9,986 bases of DNA. It comes from Sporomusaceae bacterium. Its GTDB lineage: Bacteria; Bacillota_C; Negativicutes; Sporomusales_B; UBA7701. Below the pieces are notes generated by a model. The model did no database searches. It worked only from the letters and a program-made list of their open reading frames with translations, and was not told where the DNA came from. The stretch's first letter is position 1. Each line of letters opens with the position of its first letter. Location: positions 1 through 9,986 of the forward strand of contig JALHDI010000100.1 in the NCBI GenBank assembly GCA_022839045.1, read 5' to 3'. Shown piece after piece: positions 1-5,834 of the stretch. The position numbers and the translations under genes were made by a program.

Positions 1-133
1 TGGCCGTCAGGAAACCGAGGCCGGCGCCGGTAATCATGACGATAAATACAATAATAGCAATAGCGGCGACGGTCAGCCACCTGGCCTTCGAGCGGCGGCT
101 TTTACCGGCGTTGTTGCTGGAGTCGGTGCTCAT
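1..133 (-). CDS. N-terminus of a membrane protein, probably penicillin-binding protein 1A (partial)
   Basis: Read on the minus strand, an ATG at 133-131 opens a frame that runs off the left edge after 44 codons. It starts with a short polar, basic stretch (about residues 1-19, including KSRRSK). One hydrophobic membrane segment follows (about residues 20-42) and ends GAGLGFLTA. A strong AAGGAGGT ribosome site lies at 138-145, correctly spaced, so the start is secure. A cytoplasmic basic tail followed by one signal-anchor helix is how class A penicillin-binding proteins (transglycosylase/transpeptidase) begin. The GFLTA ending and the divergent position beside tyrS also fit that family. No catalytic domain is inside the window, so the product name is an inference; any single-anchor envelope protein could begin this way. 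Confidence 0.6.
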   Translation of the reverse strand, partial: MSTDSSNNAGKSRRSKARWLTVAAIAIIVFIVMITGAGLGFLTA

Positions 134-137
134 GGCG

Positions 138-192
138 ACCTCCTTATCCGGCGATGTCCTAACTATTATACCATAATCGCGGAACGAGTCCA
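138..192 (-). promoter_or_regulatory. Extended -10 promoter and ribosome site of the leftward gene
   Basis: On the minus strand a perfect TATAAT (170-165) is preceded directly by TGG, giving an extended -10. A partial -35, TGGACT (192-187), lies 16 bp further upstream and matches TTGACA at 4 of 6 positions. Transcription would start near 158 and leave a leader of roughly 25 nt containing AAGGAGGT (145-138). It is back to back with the tyrS promoter at 205-233. Confidence 0.7.
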
Positions 193-204
193 GACCCGGC
201 GCGT

Positions 205-233
205 TTGCAATTTCACGGGTTATATGCTATAAT
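205..233 (+). promoter_or_regulatory. Sigma-A promoter of tyrS
   Basis: TTGCAA (205-210) and a perfect TATAAT (228-233) are separated by exactly 17 bp, and TGC directly before the -10 makes it an extended -10. Transcription should start near 240, giving tyrS a leader of about 150 nt. That leader contains no T-box core (AGGGTGG followed by ACCGCG), although tyrS is a common T-box target in Firmicutes. It holds only short AT-rich stretches and no convincing hairpin with a T-run. Confidence 0.75.
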
Positions 234-389
234 GCGCCTTGAAGAATCCCAAAATAAGGCAAAATGAGATTGACACAATTAATTATAATTACACGTACAG
301 CCGGGAAAATCCTGCGCCAAAGCGGACGAAATGATTGACAATCGCGTTCCGCGCATGTTCCACCTAAACCGATGGAGGGATGCAACCAG

Positions 390-1610
390 ATGTCAGTTTA
401 CGAAGTACTTAGCGAACGCGGTTTTATCCAGCAAGTTACCCACGAAGAAGAAGTACGTGAACTGCTGGCCCAAGAAAAGATCACCTTCTACATCGGCTTC
501 GATCCCACCGCCGACAGCCTCCATGTCGGCCATTTTCTCGGCATGATGGTAATGGCGCACATGCAAAGAGCCGGGCATCGCCCCATTTGTCTCATCGGCG
601 GCGGCACCACCATGGTGGGCGACCCCAGCGGCAAAACCGACATGCGCAAAATGATGACCAGGGAAGAAATCGACGCCAACGGCGAACGGTTCAAAAAACA
701 GATGCAGCGCTTCCTCGACTTCTCCGCGGGACGCGCTCTGATGCTGAACAACGCCGACTGGCTGCTCAAACTCAACTATGTCGAGTTTCTCCGCGAAATT
801 GGCGCCCATTTCTCCGTAAACCGCATGCTCACCGCCGAATGCTACCGTAACCGGATGGAAAAGGGCCTGACATTTCTCGAGTTCAATTACATGCTCATGC
901 AGGCGTACGACTTTCTCGAACTCAACCGCCAGACCGGCTGCATCATGCAGATGGGCGGCGACGACCAGTGGTCGAACATCATCGCCGGCGCCGACCTCAT
1001 CCGCCGTAAAGAGGGCAAACCGGCTTACGGCCTCACCTTCACCCTCCTCACCACCAGCGACGGGCGGAAGATGGGCAAAACCGAAAAAGGGGCCCTCTGG
1101 CTCGACCCCGAAAAAACCCCGCCCTACGATTTCTACCAGTACTGGCGCAACATCGACGACGCCGACGTCGGCAAATGCCTCGCCCTCCTAACCTTCCTGC
1201 CGATGGAGGAAGTGCGCCGCCTGGGAGCGCTTAGGGACAGCGAAATCAACATCGCCAAAAAAACCCTCGCCTACGAAGTGACCACGCTCATCCACGGCCA
1301 GGACGAAGCCGACAAAGCCCGGCAGGCCGCAGAAGCCCTCTTCGCCGGCGGCGGCTCGCTGGATAACGTCCCGACAACCGTCCTGTCCCCGGCGGACGTC
1401 AGCAACAAGCGGTTGATCGAAATCCTCCCCGCCACCGGTCTCGCGGCGTCGCTCGGCGAAGGGCGGCGGCTGATCGCCGGCGGAGGGCTCTACATCGGCG
1501 AAGATAAGGTCGACGACCCCAACTACATCATCGACCTTGCCGTTTTCAAAGACAACAGCCTGCTGCTGCGAAAAGGTAAGAAGACCTATCATAGGATTAT
1601 AATCGAGTGA
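390..1610 (+). CDS. tyrS: Tyrosyl-tRNA synthetase
   Basis: This cytoplasmic class I aminoacyl-tRNA synthetase charges tRNA-Tyr with tyrosine using ATP. From the chosen start the protein has 406 residues, a usual bacterial TyrRS length. Visible signatures are [15 protein letters not shown] (HIGH motif, 45-48), the GGDDQWSN tyrosine-site stretch (about 189-196) and DGRKMGKT (KMSKS-type loop, 224-231). A C-terminal S4-like RNA-binding domain (about 340-406) contains [10 protein letters not shown]. An in-frame ATG lies 18 nt upstream at 372, but it overlaps the GGAGGG ribosome site (374-379) that serves the ATG at 390, so 390 is preferred. The gene is monocistronic, with its own promoter and a terminator at 1747-1774. 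Both catalytic motifs are intact. Confidence 0.97.
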   Translation: MSVYEVLSERGFIQQVTHEEEVRELLAQEKITFYIGFDPTADSLHVGHFLGMMVMAHMQRAGHRPICLIGGGTTMVGDPSGKTDMRKMMTREEIDANGERFKKQMQRFLDFSAGRALMLNNADWLLKLNYVEFLREIGAHFSVNRMLTAECYRNRMEKGLTFLEFNYMLMQAYDFLELNRQTGCIMQMGGDDQWSNIIAGADLIRRKEGKPAYGLTFTLLTTSDGRKMGKTEKGALWLDPEKTPPYDFYQYWRNIDDADVGKCLALLTFLPMEEVRRLGALRDSEINIAKKTLAYEVTTLIHGQDEADKARQAAEALFAGGGSLDNVPTTVLSPADVSNKRLIEILPATGLAASLGEGRRLIAGGGLYIGEDKVDDPNYIIDLAVFKDNSLLLRKGKKTYHRIIIE

Positions 1611-1620
1611 CAGATGAAAT

Positions 1621-1746
1621 CAGGTTGCCGAGAAAGCTCCAGATGCAAGGCGCACCGGAAAAGCGCGCCGCGCCGCGTACTTCGGGCTGTACGCAAGTAA
1701 GCGCTTTGAGGAGCAACGTCGCAGATGGGGCTTTATCGACAACCTG
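1621..1746. repeat. Nested palindromic intergenic element, about 126 bp
   Basis: Eleven bases after the tyrS stop, a left arm CAGGTTGCCGAGAAAGC (1621-1637) faces a right arm GCTTTATCGACAACCTG (1730-1746); 15 of 17 positions pair. Inside lie AAAGCGC (1660-1666) with GCGCTTT (1701-1707), and GCGTAC (1675-1680) with GTACGC (1689-1694). All three pairs are concentric, so the whole segment could fold into one long imperfect hairpin. It has no coding potential and no transposase. Its form fits a dispersed palindromic intergenic repeat or a miniature element, but copy number cannot be seen here. Confidence 0.7.
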
Positions 1747-1774
1747 AAACGGACCGGAAGGTCCGTTTTTCTTT
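1747..1774 (+). terminator. Rho-independent terminator after tyrS
   Basis: AAACGGACC (1747-1755) pairs perfectly with GGTCCGTTT (1760-1768) across a GGAA tetraloop. The sequence continues TTTTTCTTT to 1774. It begins directly after the right arm of the palindromic element, so tyrS transcripts should carry that element at their 3' end. Confidence 0.88.
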
Positions 1775-1784
1775 GCCCGCCGGG

Positions 1785-1814
1785 GCAGGAATTGCCGCCG
1801 CAAACAGGGAAAAT
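1785..1814 (+). promoter_or_regulatory. Candidate sigma-H promoter of the pxp operon
   Basis: GCAGGAATT (1785-1793) fits the Bacillus sigma-H -35 consensus RNAGGAWWW at every position. After 12 bp, AGGGAAAAT (1806-1814) fits the -10 consensus RNNGAATWW except for A in place of the T. Spacing is within the known 11-12 bp. No better sigma-A promoter is visible between the tyrS terminator and pxpB. The same GCAGGAATT occurs ahead of the chemoreceptor gene. Assignment rests on consensus matching alone. Confidence 0.45.
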
Positions 1815-1848
1815 AATTACCAGCATACTCGGAAACAGGAGTGTTTTC

Positions 1849-2598
1849 ATGGACGAAATACGCTTTTTGAACGCCGGCGAGCAGGGCCTCGTGGTCGAAT
1901 TCGGCACCCGTATCGACCCCGACATCAACCGCCGTGTTCACCGGACAGGGGCACTCATCGGCGCCGCCGGCATCCCCGGCATTCGCGAAGTGGTGCCCAC
2001 CTACCGGTCGCTGCTCATCTATTTCGACCCGCTGACTATCAACCGCCGGCAGCTCGCCGAGAACGTCCGGCAGCTCGCCCAAAACGCCGGCGCTGGGCAG
2101 GCAGACATGGCCGCCAAAGTGATCGAAATCCCCGTAGCCTACGGCGGCGAACACGGCCCCGACCTCGACTTCGTCGCCGGCCACACCGGCCTCTCGCCGG
2201 AAGAAGTCGTCACCATCCACACCTCCGTGCCCTACCTCGTCTATATGCTCGGCTTCACCCCCGGCTTCCCTTACCTCGGCGGCATGTCGGAGCGCATCGC
2301 CGCCCCGCGTCTTGAGCAGCCCCGCACAGCCATTCCCGGCGGCTCCGTAGGCATCGCCGGTGCCCAGACCGGTATCTACCCGGTCGCCAGCCCCGGCGGC
2401 TGGAGGATAATCGGCCGTACCCCCGTCAAACTCTTCAACCCGGATGCCGCAGAGCCGTTTCTCTTCGCCGCCGGCGACTACCTCCAGTTTAAAGCCGTCG
2501 CCGCCGCCGACTATGCCGCCATCGGCGAGCAAGTCGCGGCCGGCGCCTACAAGCCGGTAATCCGGAGCGCGGCCGATAAAGGCGGTGACTCACAGTGA
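1849..2598 (+). CDS. pxpB: 5-oxoprolinase subunit B (KipI family)
   Basis: This is the KipI/allophanate-hydrolase-subunit-1-like component of the prokaryotic 5-oxoprolinase PxpABC. The complex hydrolyses 5-oxoproline (pyroglutamate) to glutamate at the cost of ATP in the cytoplasm. Family signatures are clear: YLVYMLGFTPGFPYLGG (about 129-145), PRTAIPGGSVGIAGAQTGIYP (about 158-178) and SPGGWRIIGRTP (about 181-192). The 249-residue length is normal for KipI proteins. The start at 1849 has an AGGAG site (1837-1841) 7 nt upstream; the in-frame ATG at 1792 lacks one and would add residues absent from the family. The stop overlaps the GTG start of pxpC, so the two are translationally coupled. B. 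subtilis KipI also inhibits the sporulation kinase KinA, but no evidence here addresses that role. Confidence 0.93.
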   Translation: MDEIRFLNAGEQGLVVEFGTRIDPDINRRVHRTGALIGAAGIPGIREVVPTYRSLLIYFDPLTINRRQLAENVRQLAQNAGAGQADMAAKVIEIPVAYGGEHGPDLDFVAGHTGLSPEEVVTIHTSVPYLVYMLGFTPGFPYLGGMSERIAAPRLEQPRTAIPGGSVGIAGAQTGIYPVASPGGWRIIGRTPVKLFNPDAAEPFLFAAGDYLQFKAVAAADYAAIGEQVAAGAYKPVIRSAADKGGDSQ

Positions 2599-3626
2599 TT
2601 CGCATCATTTCCCCCGGAATGTTCACCACCGTCCAGGACGGCGGCCGCTGGGGCTTCCAGGCCTACGGCATGCCGGTCGCCGGCGCGATGGACCGCTATG
2701 CCTATAATCTGGCCAATATCCTCGCCGGCAATCCTCCGGGAACGGCTTGTCTGGAAATGACCGTGACCGGCGACGCAATAAGGTTCGAAACAGACGCCTA
2801 CATCGCCATCTGCGGCGCTGATATGCAGCCGGCTCTCGATGGCAGGAAAACGGCCGCATGGTCGTCTTTCCCGGTGACGGCCGGAAGCACCCTCGCCTGC
2901 GGCTACGCCGTCCGCGGCTGCCGGACCTACATCGCCGTCCGCGGCGGCATCGACGTCTCGGCCGTGCTGGGGAGTAGATCCACCTATACAAGGGCTGCGG
3001 TCGGCGGCTTGGAAGGCCGGAAGCTTAAAGCCGGCGACACGCTCGCCATCGGCAGGAGCGACCCGGGCGATTCCCGTCCCCTGCATCTGCCGGACGCGTA
3101 CAAACCCGCGGCCGGCACGGCGGGCGAAATAACCCTGCGCGTGCTCCCCGGCCCCCAGGACGACCACTTCACCGCTTCCGGGCTGGCGACCCTGTTCGCT
3201 TCCCCGTACACCGTAACCAACGAAGCCGACCGGATGGGCTACCGCCTGGAAGGCCCGAAGATCGAGCACGGCGGCAAAGCCGACATCGTATCCGACGCCC
3301 TACCGCAGGGAGCGATCCAGGTTCCCGGCCACGGCATGCCTATCATCATGATGGCCGACCGCCAGACCACCGGCGGTTACACCAAGATCGGCACCGTCAT
3401 CGGCCCCGACCTCGCCCTGCTTGCGCAGGCCAAACCCGGCGACACCGTCCGCCTACGCCAATGCTCCGACGAAGAAGCGGTCGACGCTCTCAAGAGCGAG
3501 CGGGCGTTATACGCGGCGGCAGCCGCCTGGCGCACGTCCATGCTCAGCACTGAGCCGGCGCCAGTCCGCCGCTTCACGCTGACCGTCAACGGTCAGAGCT
3601 ACGCTATAGAAATACGGGAGGAATGA
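2595..3626 (+). CDS. pxpC: 5-oxoprolinase subunit C (KipA family)
   Basis: This second subunit of PxpABC belongs to the KipA/biotin-dependent carboxyltransferase-like family that pairs with PxpB. The N-terminus shows the family pattern TTVQDGGRWGFQ...GMPVAGAMDRYAYNLANIL (about 11-43). LRVLPGPQDDHF (181-192), NEADRMGYRLEGP (209-221) and SDALPQGAIQVPGHGMPIIM (about 233-252) follow. Length is 343 residues. Translation starts at GTG, overlapping the pxpB stop by 4 nt (GTGA), with an AAAGGCGGTG stretch upstream as a modest ribosome site. The last 19 residues (325-343, RRFTLTVNGQSYAIEIREE) resemble the first strands of biotinyl carrier domains, but no biotinylation motif follows before the stop. 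The gene ends 4 nt before pxpA, whose ribosome site lies in the end of this one. Confidence 0.92.
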   Translation: MIRIISPGMFTTVQDGGRWGFQAYGMPVAGAMDRYAYNLANILAGNPPGTACLEMTVTGDAIRFETDAYIAICGADMQPALDGRKTAAWSSFPVTAGSTLACGYAVRGCRTYIAVRGGIDVSAVLGSRSTYTRAAVGGLEGRKLKAGDTLAIGRSDPGDSRPLHLPDAYKPAAGTAGEITLRVLPGPQDDHFTASGLATLFASPYTVTNEADRMGYRLEGPKIEHGGKADIVSDALPQGAIQVPGHGMPIIMMADRQTTGGYTKIGTVIGPDLALLAQAKPGDTVRLRQCSDEEAVDALKSERALYAAAAAWRTSMLSTEPAPVRRFTLTVNGQSYAIEIREE

Positions 3627-3630
3627 CACG

Positions 3631-4392
3631 ATGAAAAGGATCGATCTGAACTGCGACATGGGAGAGAGCTACGGTGTCTACACCCTGGGCTTCGACCAGG
3701 ACGCCATGCCCCACGTAACCTCCATCAACGTCGCCTGCGGTTTCCACGCCTCCGACCCTGTCAACATGATGAAAACCGTTAAACTCGCCAAGAAATACGG
3801 CGTTGCCGTGGGCGCCCATCCCTCGTTCCCCGATCTCGTCGGTTTCGGGCGCCGGGTTATGGCCGCTTCCCTCGAAGAGATAAAAGCCGACGTCACCTAC
3901 CAGATCGGCGCGCTCTGGGCGTTTTGCCTGGCCGAGGGGGTCAAAATGCAGCACGTCAAAGTTCACGGCGCCCTCTACAACGTCGCCGAGAAAGACGTTG
4001 CCGTGGCCACTGCCATCGCCGAAGCCATCAAAGCGGTCGACCCCGGCCTCTTCATGCTCTGTCTCGCCAACTCGTCCATGGTCGCCGGCGCCAAAAACGC
4101 CGGCGTGAAATATGTCGAAGAAGCCTTCGCCGACCGGGCTTACACCGCTCAGGGCAACCTGGTATCCCGCAAGCAGGAGGGAGCGGTCATCCACGATGTC
4201 GACCTCGTTGCCAAGCGGGTGCTGTCGATGGTGAAAAACGGCTCGGTCACGGCTATCGACGGCACGGAAGTACCTATAAACGCCCAGACTATATGCGTTC
4301 ACGGCGATACTCCCGGCGCGGTCGCGATGATAAAGAAAATCAGGGAGAAGCTAGACCAGGACGGGGTAACCGTCAAGGCTTTCGGACAATAG
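3631..4392 (+). CDS. pxpA: 5-oxoprolinase subunit A (LamB/YcsF family)
   Basis: This LamB/YcsF-family subunit works with PxpB and PxpC to open the 5-oxoproline ring to glutamate with ATP. Conserved blocks are DLNCDMGESYG (5-15), ACGFHASDP (35-43), GAHPSFPDLVGFGRR (61-75), VKVHGALYN (109-117), FADRAYTAQGNLVSR (166-180) and ICVHGDTPGA (221-230). Length is 253 residues, standard for the family. A GGGAGG site (3616-3621) sits inside the last codons of pxpC, so the operon is tightly packed in the order B-C-A. No transporter or KipR-like regulator lies beside it. A hairpin at 4397-4433 ends the operon. Confidence 0.94.
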   Translation: MKRIDLNCDMGESYGVYTLGFDQDAMPHVTSINVACGFHASDPVNMMKTVKLAKKYGVAVGAHPSFPDLVGFGRRVMAASLEEIKADVTYQIGALWAFCLAEGVKMQHVKVHGALYNVAEKDVAVATAIAEAIKAVDPGLFMLCLANSSMVAGAKNAGVKYVEEAFADRAYTAQGNLVSRKQEGAVIHDVDLVAKRVLSMVKNGSVTAIDGTEVPINAQTICVHGDTPGAVAMIKKIREKLDQDGVTVKAFGQ

Positions 4393-4396
4393 CCAT

Positions 4397-4433
4397 CAAA
4401 CAAAAAAAAGCCGTACCCGGCTTTTTTTGTTTG
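4397..4433. terminator. Bidirectional terminator between pxpA and the spore protein gene
   Basis: A-rich sequence plus GCCG (4402-4413) pairs with CGGC plus seven T (4418-4428) around a TACC loop. CAAAC and GTTTG extend the stem on the outside with one bulged A. Each strand therefore has a GC hairpin followed by a T-run, which suits termination of both the rightward pxp operon and the leftward spore protein gene. A small extra hairpin, GGCCG/CGGCC, follows at 4434-4451. Confidence 0.9.
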
Positions 4434-4468
4434 GGCCGCGAACTCACGGCCTATTCAGGTTTCTGCGG

Positions 4469-4837
4469 TCAGTCACCGTCCTCGCCTGCGGAAACGGCGT
4501 CCTTGGCCAGCGCCTCGTCAGACACCGGCGCCATCTGAGACTCGGCCATGGCGATAAGCTCCTTCACCATCTGGCCGCCGATACGGCCACCCACCTTGCC
4601 GCCGATCTTGCCGACTTCCCCAGTAGTCATATTCTCCCAGCCCGCGTTCTCGATCTTGTCTTTCAAGCCGAGATCTTCGGCCGCTTCCCACTTCTTTCTG
4701 TCCAGCGCCGCCTCGTAATTAGCGGCGGAAATCTCCGTGTCCATATCGCGGCCAAGTGTTTCATTGGCAACCTCCAACTTGAGGCTATCCAGTTCCCGCT
4801 TGGCTTTCGGCTCCAGGATCTCGTTCTTGCCGGCCAC
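4469..4837 (-). CDS. Alpha/beta-type small acid-soluble spore protein, composite form
   Basis: Alpha/beta SASPs coat and protect DNA in the dormant spore and are degraded at germination by the protease GPR. The chosen GTG (4837-4835) has a GGAGGAGG site directly upstream; longer in-frame readings cross the promoter and are rejected. The 122-residue protein starts NEILEP and then has RELDSLKLEVANETLG (14-29), the usual first helix with a GPR-like EVA-NE site. A second helix-1-like stretch follows, KKWEAAEDLGLKDKIENAGW (48-67), close in style to SspF (FKYELAKDLGFYDTVKNGGW). GKIGGKVGGRIGGQMVKELI (76-95) is the glycine-rich turn and second helix. The length exceeds the usual 60-90 residues, and the first-helix unit appears twice. 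Residues 103-122 form an acidic tail. The family call is secure; the composite reading is inference. Confidence 0.9.
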   Translation of the reverse strand: MAGKNEILEPKAKRELDSLKLEVANETLGRDMDTEISAANYEAALDRKKWEAAEDLGLKDKIENAGWENMTTGEVGKIGGKVGGRIGGQMVKELIAMAESQMAPVSDEALAKDAVSAGEDGD

Positions 4838-4842
4838 AAAAG

Positions 4843-4877
4843 CCACCTCCTCCTTGCTTGTCGGTATTAGTATCTCC
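4843..4877 (-). promoter_or_regulatory. Candidate forespore (sigma-F/sigma-G) -10 and ribosome site of the spore protein gene
   Basis: On the minus strand GGAGATACTA (4877-4868) matches the sigma-F -10 pattern GGNNANAHTR at every position. The included GATACTA matches the sigma-G -10 CATNMTA at 6 of 7. No good -35 (GYATA or GMATR) is seen at the normal spacing. The start point would be near 4861, just ahead of the AAGGAGGAGGTGG ribosome site (4855-4843). Forespore expression is what this protein family requires. Confidence 0.5.
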
Positions 4878-4979
4878 GCCTCCGGACAAGAAAAACTGCC
4901 ATATTTTCGGCACCGCAGGCACCAACGGCCGATAAGGGCATATATATAGTAAGCGACATTATTCCGGGAGGGGAGAACG

Positions 4980-5648
4980 ATGCGGTTCTCCGTGCGGAAA
5001 CGACGACGGCTGCCGAGTATGGCGGTAGCGATAATCCTCGTATTCATACTTGCCGTCAGCATATTCTGGACCATTGAAGCCCATCTCAAGCCCACCTTAA
5101 TGGCCATTGCGGAAGCCAAGGCCATCCAGGTCGCCACCCATACAATCAACACCGTCGTCAACGAAAAGGTAAGCCAGCAAATCGACCCGCAGACCCTCGT
5201 CAACATCAAACTCGACAGTCGCGGACGGGTGGTTTTCATTCAGCCCAACACCCTCGAATTCAACCGCCTGGCGGCCGACACCACCATCAAAGTCCAGGCG
5301 GCGTTAAAGATGATAACCGATGAAAAAGTGTACATACCCGTCGGTCAGGTGCTGGGCAGCCAACTGCTCGCCAGCTGGGGTCCGCCCATCGTCGTGACCA
5401 TCATCCCCATCGGCACCGTCCAGGTCAAAGTCGTGGACAAATTCGAACAGGCCGGCATCAACCAGACCCGCCACATGATCTACTTGTTCGCAACAACCAA
5501 CGTCCGCATCGTCGTGCCGCTGGTCAGCTCAACCGTCAGCGTCAATACCCAGGTGCCGATCGCCGAATACGTCGTCGTCGGCGAAGTACCCAGTACCTAC
5601 GTTCAGTTTCCCTTCCCGCTTCCCCACGAGCTTAACGGAAGCCCCTGA
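4980..5648 (+). CDS. yunB: Sporulation protein YunB
   Basis: The 222-residue protein has a basic start (MRFSVRKRRR), a single membrane anchor (about 13-32) and a long domain that would lie outside the cytoplasm. The sequence after the anchor fits YunB: EAHLKPTLMAIAEAKAIQVA (33-52), a TINTVVNEKV stretch (about 55-64) and a later block running LLASWGPPIVVTIIPIGTVQ. YunB is a sporulation protein of the mother-cell sigma-E regulon in B. subtilis; its biochemical activity is not known. GGGAGGGG just before the ATG (about 4966-4973) is a strong ribosome site. I could not find a convincing sigma-E promoter in the 140 bp shared with the divergent spore protein gene. CATATATA (4939-4946) is only loosely like the sigma-E -10. 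A terminator follows the gene. Confidence 0.85.
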   Translation: MRFSVRKRRRLPSMAVAIILVFILAVSIFWTIEAHLKPTLMAIAEAKAIQVATHTINTVVNEKVSQQIDPQTLVNIKLDSRGRVVFIQPNTLEFNRLAADTTIKVQAALKMITDEKVYIPVGQVLGSQLLASWGPPIVVTIIPIGTVQVKVVDKFEQAGINQTRHMIYLFATTNVRIVVPLVSSTVSVNTQVPIAEYVVVGEVPSTYVQFPFPLPHELNGSP

Positions 5649-5662
5649 ATATGTGAATTCGC

Positions 5663-5701
5663 CAGACCCCGCCACCCCAGGCGGGTGTCTGTTATTTTTT
5701 T
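5663..5701 (+). terminator. Rho-independent terminator after yunB
   Basis: CAGAC plus CCCGCC (5663-5673) pairs with GGCGGG plus GTCTG (5680-5691) around the loop ACCCCA, with one bulged T at 5686. The sequence TTATTTTTTTT follows to 5701. This is a classic strong terminator and isolates yunB from the chemoreceptor gene. Confidence 0.92.
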
Positions 5702-5720
5702 AAAAAAAAGGTTAAAATTT

Positions 5721-5749
5721 GCAGGAATTTAATAAAAATACAAGAATTA
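5721..5749 (+). promoter_or_regulatory. Candidate sigma-H promoter of the chemoreceptor gene
   Basis: GCAGGAATT (5721-5729) fits the sigma-H -35 consensus RNAGGAWWW perfectly. CAAGAATTA (5741-5749) fits RNNGAATWW except at the first position, and the spacing is 11 bp. An alternative sigma-A reading, TTGCAG (5719-5724) with AAGAAT (5742-5747) at 17 bp, overlaps it but is weaker. No sigma-D-like flagellar promoter (TAAA with GCCGATAT) is visible. Transcription would start near 5755. Confidence 0.6.
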
Positions 5750-5770
5750 TTTTATGTTAATAGTGAGTTT

Positions 5771-5795
5771 GCCTGGGATTGATCGCTGCCCAGGC
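5771..5795 (+). other. Hairpin in the chemoreceptor leader
   Basis: GCCTGGG (5771-5777) pairs perfectly with CCCAGGC (5789-5795) across an 11-nt loop, inside the roughly 80-nt predicted leader. It lacks a T-run, so it is not a simple terminator. It does not contain the conserved core of a c-di-GMP riboswitch as far as I can see. It could stabilise the mRNA 5' end or be a protein site. Confidence 0.45.
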
Positions 5796-5834
5796 CTCGG
5801 GTAATAAACATAATATTTTAAAGGGAGTGATAAT

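Noticed and set aside
270..289. TTGACA and TATAAT in the tyrS leader as a promoter
   Set aside because: Only 8 bp separate them, far from the required 16-18 bp.
372..389. Upstream ATG of tyrS as the true start
   Set aside because: It overlaps the GGAGGG site serving the ATG at 390 and has no ribosome site of its own.
331..546. Small 71-codon open frame overlapping the start of tyrS
   Set aside because: Most of it lies in another frame inside tyrS. It has no ribosome site and shows the Arg/Pro/Ser-rich composition of a shadow frame.
4903..4950. Sigma-E promoter for yunB (CATATTTT and CATATATA)
   Set aside because: The two elements are about 30 bp apart instead of 14-15, and the -10 fits poorly. 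YunB being sigma-E dependent elsewhere is not enough.
4838..5239. N-terminal extension of the spore protein frame through the intergenic region and yunB
   Set aside because: It would cross the forespore promoter and overlap yunB. The GTG at 4837 has an excellent ribosome site and gives the family N-terminus.
5755..5834. c-di-GMP riboswitch ahead of the chemoreceptor gene
   Set aside because: Such riboswitches are frequent before chemoreceptor genes, but only one simple hairpin is present and I see no conserved aptamer core.
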